Shown here one piece after another: positions 35,009 through 42,662 of a DNA stretch of 64,000 nucleotides (position 1 is the first letter of the stretch; every line of letters begins with the position of its first letter). The stretch is taken from the NCBI RefSeq assembly GCF_011039135.1, contig NZ_JAAKEJ010000003.1, positions 124,001 to 188,000 on the forward strand, written 5' to 3'. Both the position numbers and the translations under genes were made by a program. The stretch is from Desulfovibrio sp. ZJ209 (GTDB lineage Bacteria > Desulfobacterota > Desulfovibrionia > Desulfovibrionales > Desulfovibrionaceae). Under the pieces are notes generated by a model. The model searched no databases and was not told the DNA's origin. It worked only from the letters and a program-made list of their open reading frames with translations.

Positions 35009-36646
35009 TCAGGAGTGGGCGAGGCGCGATTCCAGTTCCGGGTCTAGGGCCACCTCGCGCGTGGCGAAGATCTTGTCCATGCGCACCGTGCCGGGCGCGG
35101 CCCCGCGCAGGGGGCGCACATGGCGCGCCTCGGCATAGAGGATGCGCGCGCTCGCCGCGTCGCGCCGCCAGCTCTTGCTGGCCGCAAGGCATCCGGCCTG
35201 TTCCAGCGTGCGCTCCGGCACCTCCTGCCCGGCATGGGCGCGCCGGATGAGCACATGCGCGCCCGGGGCGCCCTCGGCGTGCAGCCAGATGTCCCCGGGC
35301 GCGGCCTTGCGCAAGAGGGCCTGGTTGCCCCGGGCGTCGCGGCCGCGCAAAAGCAAAAAGCCGTCCTCACTGACAAAGGCCTGCACCCGCTTGGGCAGTT
35401 CGCGCGGGAGGATTCGCGCCGCCACAGGAGCGGCGGGGGCGGTGGCACCCTCGCCAGCGGCAGCGGGGAGCGCCTCGCCCCCCTCGCCAAGAGCCTGCCT
35501 CAGGTTTTCAGCCTCCTCCAGCAGGGCCGCGCGCCGGGGTTCAAGCATTTCGAGCCCGCGCTTGCCCCGCTTGGCGGCATGGAAGAGCCGCTCCATATTG
35601 GCGCGGATGTCATGGCGCGCGTCCAGCCGGATGCGGCGCGGCTCGCCGTCCCCGCCCGTTTCGTCCGGCACTTCCACCCATTCGGCGCGCGCGTCCGCCT
35701 GCCAGCGCCAGAGGTTTGCCGAGAGCGCCAGCGCGTCCGCCTGCCGGCTCGTCATGGCCTTGAGCCGCCGCTCCTCCTCGTCGAGTTTTTCCAGCAGCTT
35801 CCCCACCTTGCGCAAACGCCGGTGCACGGGCTTCGCGCGCTCGGCCTCGCCGGCCTCGGCGAGGCGCCCCAGCACCAGCGAGGCTGCCGCCCGCTCGGTG
35901 AGGGCGAGCACATCTTCGCCCGCCTCCTCAACCAATCCTTTTCCGAGTTCGGGAGGCAGGGGCCACGCCGAGACCGCGAGCACGGGCGCGGAGCCCGTTT
36001 CGCCGGCCCCGGCGTCCGTGTACAGGAACACGTCCCCGCCGCCGGCGCGCAGGTCCTCCATGAGCGCCCACTGGTCGGGTTCTTCCATGTGCGCGAGGCT
36101 GCGGCGCAGGGCCGGGGTGAGTACGGGCCAGTCCCGCCAGTGGCCGAGCGCGTCCTGAAGCTGCGCGGGGCCGGGCCATTGCGGCGCGTCCGGCACGGGT
36201 GGCAGGGGGAAGGCGGAGGCGGCGCGTTCGTCGCCTTCCGGCGGCTGGAAGTGGAGGCTCGCGCCCTCGCGCAGGTCGAGCAAAAGCCAGAGGGCAAAGC
36301 CGGCCGGGAGCGCGCCGCCTTCCTTTTCCGGGTTGCCGGCAAGCAGGAGCCAGAGCCGGCGCTGCCAGAATTGCGCCACCATGGCCGCGATGCGCCGCCC
36401 CACCGCATACTTGCGCAGGCGCATGACGGCGGCCGGGGGCGCGGCCCCGGCCGTGAGGCGGGAGGCCGCGAAAAAGCAGAACGGCTCCTTGCGGTCATGG
36501 CGCAGGCAGAACTGGCGCTTTTGCCCGTTGCCGTAGAGGCTCAGGACAAGCAGGCCCGGGCCGGCCTCCTGCAGTTTCTCGATGCGGTTCCCGAGGAGCC
36601 GCGGCTCGGCTGCCTCGCAAAAGCGGCGGAAGAGATGGGCGTCCAT
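35009..36646 (-). CDS. rqcH: NFACT-family protein (RqcH/fibronectin-binding-like)
   Basis: The 545-residue product has the order NFACT-N (MDAHLFRRFCEAAEPRLLGNRIEKLQ and the DRKEPFCFF strand), a middle helical and coiled-coil region (about 280-395, with KPVHRRLRKVGKLLEKLDEEERRLKAM), and a C-terminal NFACT-R RNA-binding domain: DGFLLLRGRDARGNQALLRKAAPGDIWLHAEGAPGAHVLIRRA. Bacterial RqcH extends stalled nascent chains with alanine tails on 50S subunits. It is somewhat divergent from firmicute RqcH, with long Ala/Glu/Arg insertions, so function transfer is tentative. Divergently arranged with the DUF362 gene. Confidence 0.78.
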   Translation of the reverse strand: MDAHLFRRFCEAAEPRLLGNRIEKLQEAGPGLLVLSLYGNGQKRQFCLRHDRKEPFCFFAASRLTAGAAPPAAVMRLRKYAVGRRIAAMVAQFWQRRLWLLLAGNPEKEGGALPAGFALWLLLDLREGASLHFQPPEGDERAASAFPLPPVPDAPQWPGPAQLQDALGHWRDWPVLTPALRRSLAHMEEPDQWALMEDLRAGGGDVFLYTDAGAGETGSAPVLAVSAWPLPPELGKGLVEEAGEDVLALTERAAASLVLGRLAEAGEAERAKPVHRRLRKVGKLLEKLDEEERRLKAMTSRQADALALSANLWRWQADARAEWVEVPDETGGDGEPRRIRLDARHDIRANMERLFHAAKRGKRGLEMLEPRRAALLEEAENLRQALGEGGEALPAAAGEGATAPAAPVAARILPRELPKRVQAFVSEDGFLLLRGRDARGNQALLRKAAPGDIWLHAEGAPGAHVLIRRAHAGQEVPERTLEQAGCLAASKSWRRDAASARILYAEARHVRPLRGAAPGTVRMDKIFATREVALDPELESRLAHS

Positions 36647-36652
36647 GGCGCC

Positions 36653-36681
36653 AGTCTAGCGCGGCGCCGCCCGGGGAACAA
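36653..36681 (-). promoter_or_regulatory. Sigma-70 promoter for the NFACT gene
   Basis: On the minus strand: TTGTTC, a 17-bp spacer and TAGACT, ending just upstream of the start codon at 36646. The transcript would be nearly leaderless. Confidence 0.45.
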
Positions 36682-36714
36682 GGCGCGGGAACGCTGCCGG
36701 GTGCGCCCGGAGGC

Positions 36715-36744
36715 TTTACAGGCGCCCGCGGGACGGCATAGGCT
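36715..36744 (+). promoter_or_regulatory. Sigma-70 promoter for the DUF362 gene
   Basis: TTTACA, an 18-bp spacer and TAGGCT end 7 bases before the ATG at 36751. The transcript from this promoter would be leaderless or nearly so. Confidence 0.45.
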
Positions 36745-36750
36745 CTGTCC

Positions 36751-37707
36751 ATGCTGTCCGCTCCCCCTCCTTCCGCCCCCGCCGTTCCCGTGGGCCTGCT
36801 CCGCTGCGCAAGCTATGAGGCGCCCGTGGTGCGCGAGGCGGTGTTCCGCGTGCTGGACGCCTCGGGCCTGGCCGTAGCCCCGGGCGGCCGCGTGCTCGTC
36901 AAGCCCAATCTGCTCATGGCCAAGCCGCTCGCCTGCACGCATCCGCAGGTGGTGGCCGCGGCCTGCGCATGGCTGCTCGGGCATGGCGCCCGCGTGGAGG
37001 TGGCGGATTCGCCGGGCTTTGGCCGCGCCGTCTCCGTGGCCGAGGCCATCGGCCTCACCGCGGCCTTGCGGCCCCTGGGCCTCGCCGTGGCGCCCCGTGA
37101 CAGGGCCGCGCGCGTGGAGCTCAAACTGCCGGACGGGACACGGCTACCCTTCCGGGTCTCGCGCCGGGCGCTGGAGGCCGACCTTGTGCTCTCCGCGGCC
37201 AAGGTCAAGGCGCACAGCCAGATGGAACTGACGCTCGCGGTCAAGAACTGCTTCGGCTGCGTGCCGGGCCTGCGCAAGGCGCTCGTGCATGCGCGCGAGG
37301 GGCGCGAGCCGGCGCTCTTTGCCGACGCCCTGGCCGCGCTCTGGGCGGCGCTGCCCCCGGTGGCGGCGCTTGCCGACGGCGTCACGGCCATGCACGTCAC
37401 CGGGCCTTCCCGGGGCGAGCCCTTCGCCCTCGGCCTCGTGGGCGCGAGCGTATCCGCGCCCGCGCTGGATACGGCCCTGCGCGAGCTTTTGGGCGCGCCG
37501 ATACCACCGCTGGAAGCGGCCCTCGGGCGTCGCGCCGCGGCCGGGGACGCGGCCGCCCGGCCGGAAGCCGCCTATCCACTCCTAAGCCCTGGCGAGTGCC
37601 GCGTGAAGGGCTTCATCGTGCCCGCCACGCTCAAGCACACATCCTTCAGGCCCGGACGCCTCGTCAAGAGCCTCTGCCGCCGCGTCTGGGCGGTGTTGCG
37701 GGGGTGA
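36751..37707 (+). CDS. DUF362 domain protein
   Basis: The 318-residue product matches the DUF362 family: GRVLVKPNLLMAKPL (about 50-64), THPQVVAAACAWLLGHGARVEVADSPGFG (about 67-95), LSAAKVKAHSQMELTLAVKNCFGCVPGLRKALVHA (about 148-182), and late KGFIVPATLKHTSF. DUF362 proteins are often fused to or accompany ferredoxin domains, but no 4Fe-4S Cys cluster is present here. Function is unknown. There is no obvious Shine-Dalgarno, in line with the very close promoter. Confidence 0.8.
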   Translation: MLSAPPPSAPAVPVGLLRCASYEAPVVREAVFRVLDASGLAVAPGGRVLVKPNLLMAKPLACTHPQVVAAACAWLLGHGARVEVADSPGFGRAVSVAEAIGLTAALRPLGLAVAPRDRAARVELKLPDGTRLPFRVSRRALEADLVLSAAKVKAHSQMELTLAVKNCFGCVPGLRKALVHAREGREPALFADALAALWAALPPVAALADGVTAMHVTGPSRGEPFALGLVGASVSAPALDTALRELLGAPIPPLEAALGRRAAAGDAAARPEAAYPLLSPGECRVKGFIVPATLKHTSFRPGRLVKSLCRRVWAVLRG

Positions 37708-37756
37708 AGGGCGCAGCTCCCAACCAACCCCAACGGCAAAACCTTCAGAGAGCACT

Positions 37757-38510
37757 ATGGACGCACAGTTCAGGGAACTTGAAAGGGCGTTGGCAGCGCG
37801 GCCGGACCTGACCGTCTGGTGGCGGGATGACGACATCTCCTGCATCCGGCCGTGGCATCCTGTTTTGCTCCTGCGGGGCTGGCGGCGGCTGCGCTTTGTC
37901 TGCGAACTGCTTGCAAAAACGAAGATTCCGGCCCTGCTGGCCGTGGAGCCCCGGAACTTTCCGGAGAAGGGGCCCCTCATCTTGAACGTGGTCGGGGTGT
38001 CGGGCCTCCCGGTGGCCGTCCACGGGCTGCGCCATGAAAACCGCGCCCGCGTGGGCGGCAAGAGCGAATTCCCGCCGGAATACGCAGGGCCCGACCAGTG
38101 CCGGGAAATCCTCGCGGTGTTCCGGCGATTGAGACAGTATTTCGGGGACCGCCTCCTGCCGGTCTTTGTGCCGCCCTTCAACTCCATAGCCTCCCCCTTG
38201 CGGGAAATGCTGGAAGAAAGCGGCATCACGATTTCTTCCGGCAACGCGGGGGGGGTGTGTAACTGATTGTAATAATACAGATTATGATTTCATCGACTGG
38301 GAACGCAGAAAACTTTTGCCAAGGGAAAAAATCCTGGCCGACCTCGTGGAACTGACGCGCCGGGGCACGGCCTCATTCGGCATCAACAGCCACCACAAGC
38401 TGATAGCGCCCGAGGATCGGGACTTTGTGCGCGGCCTTTTGGGGGTGCTGGATGCCCATGCGCGGCGCACGGGCAACACCAGCCTGCCTTTCGGACACAG
38501 GGGGGCCTGA
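37757..38510 (+). pseudogene. Polysaccharide deacetylase-like gene with a frameshift at a G8 tract
   Basis: From ATG 37757 the frame gives TVWWRDDDISCIRPW (the WalW-type Asp motif), VHGLRHENRARV and PVFVPPFNSIASPLREMLEESGITISS, then stops at 38264-38266. The remaining part of the domain continues in the +1 frame (TDYDFIDWERRKLLPREKI to the stop at 38510). The switch falls at a run of eight Gs (38248-38255); seven Gs would restore one frame of about 250 codons. It is a deacetylase-like NodB-fold protein, probably acting on cell-envelope sugars. It may be a genuine pseudogene, a phase-variable gene or a sequencing error. Confidence 0.7.
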
Positions 38511-38552
38511 GCGGGGAGGCCCCCCAGGGGCCTGAAGCTCGGGGGACGCCGC

Positions 38553-39485
38553 CTACTCCTTCCTCGGCTCGCGGGTGAGGTCGTCCTTGCTCTCCCTGGC
38601 ATGCTCCACAAAGCGCTCCGCAATGCCGGGCACTTCGCCGAGGCCCACGAGATTGGCCTCCACCTCGAAGCCCGCGGCCCTGAGCCGCGAAGCCCAGGAA
38701 TCTTCCTCCTCCCCGGCAAGGTCGTTGCGGGCATGGTCGCCCGCCACCAGCATCAGCGGCTGGAGCCACACGCGGCGCACCTTGTGCGCGCGCAGCTCGG
38801 CCAGAAGCTCGTCAAAGCTGCGGCTGCCCTCCACGGTGGCGATGAAGACCAGCGGGTCGCTCGCCTGGAAGGCGGAGCGCGTGCCCTCCAGCACAAGGTC
38901 GGCGCGGCCTTTCTCCTGCCCGTGGCCCATGAGCACCAGCGCGTCGCCCGGCTGGCGCCGGCCGGCCAGCGCCCCGAGCACGTCCTTGGCCACATCCTGC
39001 GCGTCGGCGCGCGATTCCAGCAGCGGGCGCCCCAGATAGACGGCCTTGAAGCGGCCGGGATGCTTGGCCACATCCAGCAGCACGGCCCGCGCCAGCGCCG
39101 CGAATTCCTCCCCGGCCATGACATGCAGCGACTGCACGCGCACGACATCCACGCCGTCGCGCGCAAGCTGGGCAAGGCCGGCGGCGATGCCGCCCACCGG
39201 GCGCCCCTCTTTGGCGAGCTTCTTGCGGATGATCTGCGAGGTATAGGCCCAGACCACCGGCGAGTCGGGCCATGCGGCCTTGAAGGCCTTGTCCGTGGCC
39301 TTGAAGGCGGCTTCGGCCTCGGGCACGCTGGTGCCGAAGGCCACGAGCAGGATGCCCTCACGCGGGGCCTTGTCAGCGGCGCCGGCCGGCGCGGCGAGGC
39401 TCAGGCAGAGGAACAGGGCGCCCACAAGGGCTGCGACGGGCGGAAAGGCAAAAAGGCGGGGCGGGAAGGAACGGGCACAAGACAT
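38553..39485 (-). CDS. cbiK: Periplasmic sirohydrochlorin cobaltochelatase
   Basis: The 310-residue product has a Sec signal peptide (hydrophobic run to AAPAGAADK) before a CbiK/chelatase fold: GILLVAFGTSVPEAEAAFKATDKAFKAAWP, VVWAYTSQIIRKKLAKEG, VVRVQSLHVMAGEEF, metal-binding VLMGHGQEKG and AGDHARNDLAG (His ligands). Exported CbiK of this type is known from Desulfovibrio, where it may also handle haem-related metallation. It inserts Co2+ into sirohydrochlorin in anaerobic cobalamin synthesis. The gene has a promoter near 39800 and a roughly 300-nt leader with a B12-box, suggesting feedback by cobalamin. Confidence 0.9.
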   Translation of the reverse strand: MSCARSFPPRLFAFPPVAALVGALFLCLSLAAPAGAADKAPREGILLVAFGTSVPEAEAAFKATDKAFKAAWPDSPVVWAYTSQIIRKKLAKEGRPVGGIAAGLAQLARDGVDVVRVQSLHVMAGEEFAALARAVLLDVAKHPGRFKAVYLGRPLLESRADAQDVAKDVLGALAGRRQPGDALVLMGHGQEKGRADLVLEGTRSAFQASDPLVFIATVEGSRSFDELLAELRAHKVRRVWLQPLMLVAGDHARNDLAGEEEDSWASRLRAAGFEVEANLVGLGEVPGIAERFVEHARESKDDLTREPRKE

Positions 39486-39539
39486 GGACGGCCTCCAATC
39501 GTGCGTTGAAAGGGCGTGAGGGGCGCGCCGGACACTCCG

Positions 39540-39720
39540 GCGGCCTGGCGGGTTTCGGACTTGAGGGATATGGAGCCTGGGATGCGCCCCGCCATTGCTT
39601 CGCCTTCACCGGCAGCCCCCAAGGGGCCGGGCTTTCGCCCGTGTGCCGACTGGCTGTCGCGCCGTCCGGGCCATCCCGCAGAACCTGGCCTCATGACCGG
39701 GCCGCAGGAGCTGGCCGGAC
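39540..39720 (-). promoter_or_regulatory. Cobalamin-riboswitch-like leader of cbiK
   Basis: In the minus-strand leader, AGTCCGAAACCCGCC (39547-39561) fits the B12-box pattern AGYCMGRARACCBGCC. Upstream RNA contains a GGTGAA element inside a GC-rich hairpin region and other paired segments. The core before the box deviates from the standard cobalamin fold, so this may be a variant. Context supports it: the gene is cobaltochelatase and the leader is long. Confidence 0.45.
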
Positions 39721-39794
39721 GGCGAGGAAGCGCCGTGCCCTCTTACCGCAGCGCGACTGTTTCCGATTTGCACGGAATTCCCCGCAATCCCGCG

Positions 39795-39823
39795 CCCTTA
39801 CCTCTTCAGGCCAAAAATGTCAA
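39795..39823 (-). promoter_or_regulatory. Sigma-70 promoter of cbiK
   Basis: On the minus strand: TTGACA, a 17-bp spacer and TAAGGG. Initiation near 39788 leaves a leader of about 300 nt, room for the riboswitch. Confidence 0.6.
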
Positions 39824-39853
39824 CGCCTTTCCGGGCGCCTGACGCGAAATTCC

Positions 39854-39882
39854 TTGCGCTTTTTCGCGCTTTCGTCTATGGT
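39854..39882 (+). promoter_or_regulatory. Sigma-70 promoter of rpsA
   Basis: TTGCGC, a 17-bp spacer and TATGGT, back to back with the cbiK promoter in the 455-base gap 39486-39940. Confidence 0.5.
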
Positions 39883-39940
39883 GCCAGTCCCTCGCGGTGC
39901 ATGCGGGGAAATCCATCGGTTGTTTGGAGGCAAGGCAATT

Positions 39941-41650
39941 ATGGCAGACAAGGAAACCGGGCACGACGAAATCGATTTCGGCGCCGCCCTCGAGGACTAC
40001 CTCAACCCCGATTTTGGCGATCTTGAAGAAGGCTCCATCACCAAGGGCGAGATCGTCCGCGTCAACGACGACAATGTGCTCGTGGACGTGGGCTTCAAGT
40101 CCGAGGGCCAGATCCCCACGGCCGAGTTCCGCGACGCGGCGGGCAATGTGGGCGTCAAGGTGGGCGACAGGGTGGATGTCTATGTGGTCCGCAAGAACGA
40201 GCAGGACGGCACCATCACGCTCTCCTTTGAAAAGGCCAAGCGCATGCAGGTCTTCGACCAGCTCGAGGACGTGCAGGAGAACAACAAGGTCATCAAGGGG
40301 CATATCGTGCGCCGCATCAAGGGCGGCTACACGGTGAACATCGGGGGCGTTGAGGCCTTCCTGCCCGGTTCCCACGTCGATTTGCGTCCCGTGCCGGACA
40401 TGGACGCCCTGGTCAACCAGGAGTTCGAGTTCCGCGTGCTCAAGATCAACCGCCGGCGCAGCAATGTCATCGTCTCGCGCCGCGTGCTCCTCGAGGAGGA
40501 GCGCGACGCCAAGCGCGCCGAACTGCTCAAGACCCTCGCCGAGGGCCAGGTGGTCAACGGCAAGGCCAAGAACATCACCGAGTACGGCGTCTTTGTGGAC
40601 CTCGGCGGCCTCGACGGCCTGCTCCACATCACGGACATGAGCTGGAAGCGCATCCGCCACCCCAAGGAAATGATCACCATGGGCCAGGACCTGACCCTCA
40701 AGGTGCTCTCCTTTGACCGCGAGACCAACAAGGTCTCCCTGGGCCTCAAGCAGCTCGTGCCCGACCCGTGGCAGGACATCTCCGCCCGCTTCCCGCAGGG
40801 CGCGCGCATCAACGGCAAGGTCACCAACCTTGTGGACTACGGCGCCTTTGTGGAGCTGGAGCCTGGCGTCGAGGGCCTTGTGCACATCTCCGAAATGTCG
40901 TGGACGCGCAAGCTGCGCCATCCCTCCCAGATGGTGCACACCGGCGACGAGGTTGAGGTGGTCATCCTCGGCGTGGACGGCGAGAAGAAGCGCATCAGCC
41001 TCGGCATGAAGCAGGTTAGGCCCAACCCGTGGGAGCTCGTGGCCGAGCGCTATCCCGAGGGCACGGTGCTTGAGGGCGTCATCAAAAACATCACCGAGTT
41101 CGGCATGTTCATCGGCATCGAGGACGGCATCGACGGCCTCATCCATGTGTCGGACATCTCGTGGACCAAGAAGGTGCGCCACCCCAACGAGCTCTACAAG
41201 GTGGGTGACGTGGTGCAGGCCAAGGTGCTCGTGGTGGACCAGGGCAACGAGAAGTTCACCCTGGGCATCAAGCAGCTCGCCGACGACCCCTGGGCCCATG
41301 TGCCGGATACCTATCCCGTGGGCTGCACCATCAAGGGCACGGTGACCAATATCACCGACTTCGGCCTCTTCGTGGAGGTGGAGGAAGGCATCGAGGGCCT
41401 GGTGCACGTGTCCGAGCTCTCGGGCAAGAAGCTCAAGACCCCGGCCGAGGCCTTCAAGGAAGGCCAGGAGATCCAGGCCAAGGTCATCCACGTCAGCGCG
41501 GAGGAGCGCCGCCTCGGCCTCTCCATCAAGCAGATCAAGGACGAGGAGGAGCGCCGCAAGCCCAAGGAATTCCACGCCGGCCCGCAGGAAAGCGGCCAGA
41601 GCCTGGGCGACCTGCTCAAGGCCGCCGCGCAGGAGAACAGCGAGGACTAG
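39941..41650 (+). CDS. rpsA: 30S ribosomal protein S1
   Basis: The 569-residue product from ATG 39941 (behind ttggaggcaaggcaatt) has six S1 RNA-binding repeats at about 30-100, 118-185, 203-275, 290-360, 375-447 and 462-535. The first two are degenerate ribosome-docking repeats (GEIVRVNDDNVLVDVGFKSEG; GHIVRRIKGGYTVNIGGVEAF). The four canonical ones follow (ITEYGVFVDLGGLDGLLHITDMSW, LVDYGAFVELEPGVEGLVHISEMSW and so on). It binds mRNA for initiation at structured leaders. The length is that of a full six-repeat proteobacterial S1, and a strong terminator follows. Confidence 0.95.
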   Translation: MADKETGHDEIDFGAALEDYLNPDFGDLEEGSITKGEIVRVNDDNVLVDVGFKSEGQIPTAEFRDAAGNVGVKVGDRVDVYVVRKNEQDGTITLSFEKAKRMQVFDQLEDVQENNKVIKGHIVRRIKGGYTVNIGGVEAFLPGSHVDLRPVPDMDALVNQEFEFRVLKINRRRSNVIVSRRVLLEEERDAKRAELLKTLAEGQVVNGKAKNITEYGVFVDLGGLDGLLHITDMSWKRIRHPKEMITMGQDLTLKVLSFDRETNKVSLGLKQLVPDPWQDISARFPQGARINGKVTNLVDYGAFVELEPGVEGLVHISEMSWTRKLRHPSQMVHTGDEVEVVILGVDGEKKRISLGMKQVRPNPWELVAERYPEGTVLEGVIKNITEFGMFIGIEDGIDGLIHVSDISWTKKVRHPNELYKVGDVVQAKVLVVDQGNEKFTLGIKQLADDPWAHVPDTYPVGCTIKGTVTNITDFGLFVEVEEGIEGLVHVSELSGKKLKTPAEAFKEGQEIQAKVIHVSAEERRLGLSIKQIKDEEERRKPKEFHAGPQESGQSLGDLLKAAAQENSED

Positions 41651-41677
41651 CCCCGCTGCGGGAAAAAGGGATACGAG

Positions 41678-41703
41678 AGGGCAGCCTTCGGGCTGCCCTT
41701 TTT
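41678..41703 (+). terminator. Rho-independent terminator after rpsA
   Basis: A perfect 9-bp stem AGGGCAGCC/GGCTGCCCT, tetraloop TTCG and a T run. Confidence 0.9.
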
Positions 41704-41741
41704 GCATGGGCGGAAGGAAAGGCTTTCAGGGGGTGGAGCAG

Positions 41742-42293
41742 ATGGACCGAGAGCAGGGCGAAAGGCCGTGGCGCATCCGCGCGGCGGCGGTGCGCGACCG
41801 GGAGGCCGTGGAAGCTGTGGTCATGGACGCCTTCGGCGTCTATCTGCCGCGCATGGACCGCAAGCCGTATCCCATGCTGGATGATTACGGCGTCTACATA
41901 AGGGCCGGGCAGGCTTTCGTGCTGGAGGATGGCGGGGAAGAGGACGGGCAAGCTGCTGCGGGGACGGCCCGCGATGCCACGGCCCTGCGCATCCGGGCCT
42001 GCATCGTGCTCGTGCCCGGCGCCGACGGCGCCCTGTCGCTGGAAGTGCTGGCCGTGAGCCGCGACGCCCAGGGCCGGGGCTATGGCCGGACGCTGGTGGA
42101 CTTTGCCCTGCACCGCGCGAAGACCTTGGGCTGCCGCCGCCTCAAGCTCTACACCAATGAGGTCATGACCGAAGCCCAGGCTTTTTACGGCCGCTTGGGA
42201 TTTATCGAGACGCGCCGAGCCCTGGACGCGGGCTATCGGCGGGTGTTTTATGAGCTGGGGGTGGAGAAGGCGGAACCTGGAGATTCTGAATAA
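41742..42293 (+). CDS. GNAT-family N-acetyltransferase
   Basis: The 183-residue product is read from ATG 41742 because gggtggagcag precedes it; an ATG at 41706 touches the rpsA terminator. The GNAT fold is shown by WRIRAAAVRDREAVEAVV (strand 1), LEVLAVSRDAQGRGYGRTLVDFALHRAKTLGCRRLKLYT (motif A, acetyl-CoA loop RGYG at about 116-121) and AFYGRLGFIETR (motif B). An unusual acidic Gly-rich insertion lies at about 62-80. The substrate is unknown. It borders the AT-rich restriction island. Confidence 0.85.
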   Translation: MDREQGERPWRIRAAAVRDREAVEAVVMDAFGVYLPRMDRKPYPMLDDYGVYIRAGQAFVLEDGGEEDGQAAAGTARDATALRIRACIVLVPGADGALSLEVLAVSRDAQGRGYGRTLVDFALHRAKTLGCRRLKLYTNEVMTEAQAFYGRLGFIETRRALDAGYRRVFYELGVEKAEPGDSE

Positions 42294-42662
42294 GCGAGAA
42301 TAGGCCATACATACAAAGTAATCCCGTCATCTTTGTGGGAGATTTAATGAGCAGGCGATTCTTCTCCTTGGCAGTGGAAGAGCAGGGAGGGGAATCACCT
42401 TATATGGGGGCTCATGGCCCATTACTCCACCCCATGTGGGAAACCTCATGCGCATTTTTGTGGCATCCAGTCCCTATTGCCTCCCGTCCAGATGTTCCGT
42501 GGCATTCGCAAAAACAGCGGCTTATCGCATAGCCCTCCAGTAAATTCCTCCCCGTGCGCGTTTTCCACCCACGTATGGCGCCCATCAGCATCCTTGGCTT
42601 AGTCTCTCATCGTTTATAGGCGGTACACCATCACTGTGCTGCTATGGATAGGCATTAAGGGG
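42294..42662 (+). other. Intergenic boundary of the restriction island, no gene recognised
   Basis: This 369-base stretch marks a shift from GC-rich to AT-richer sequence. Only short open frames without motifs or ribosome sites occur (for example 42335-42532). I see no repeat, tRNA or clear terminator in it. It may be the scar of insertion of the island. Confidence 0.5.

Noticed and set aside
42335..42532. Small gene at the left edge of the restriction island
   Set aside because: No motif, no convincing ribosome site, and composition like non-coding DNA.
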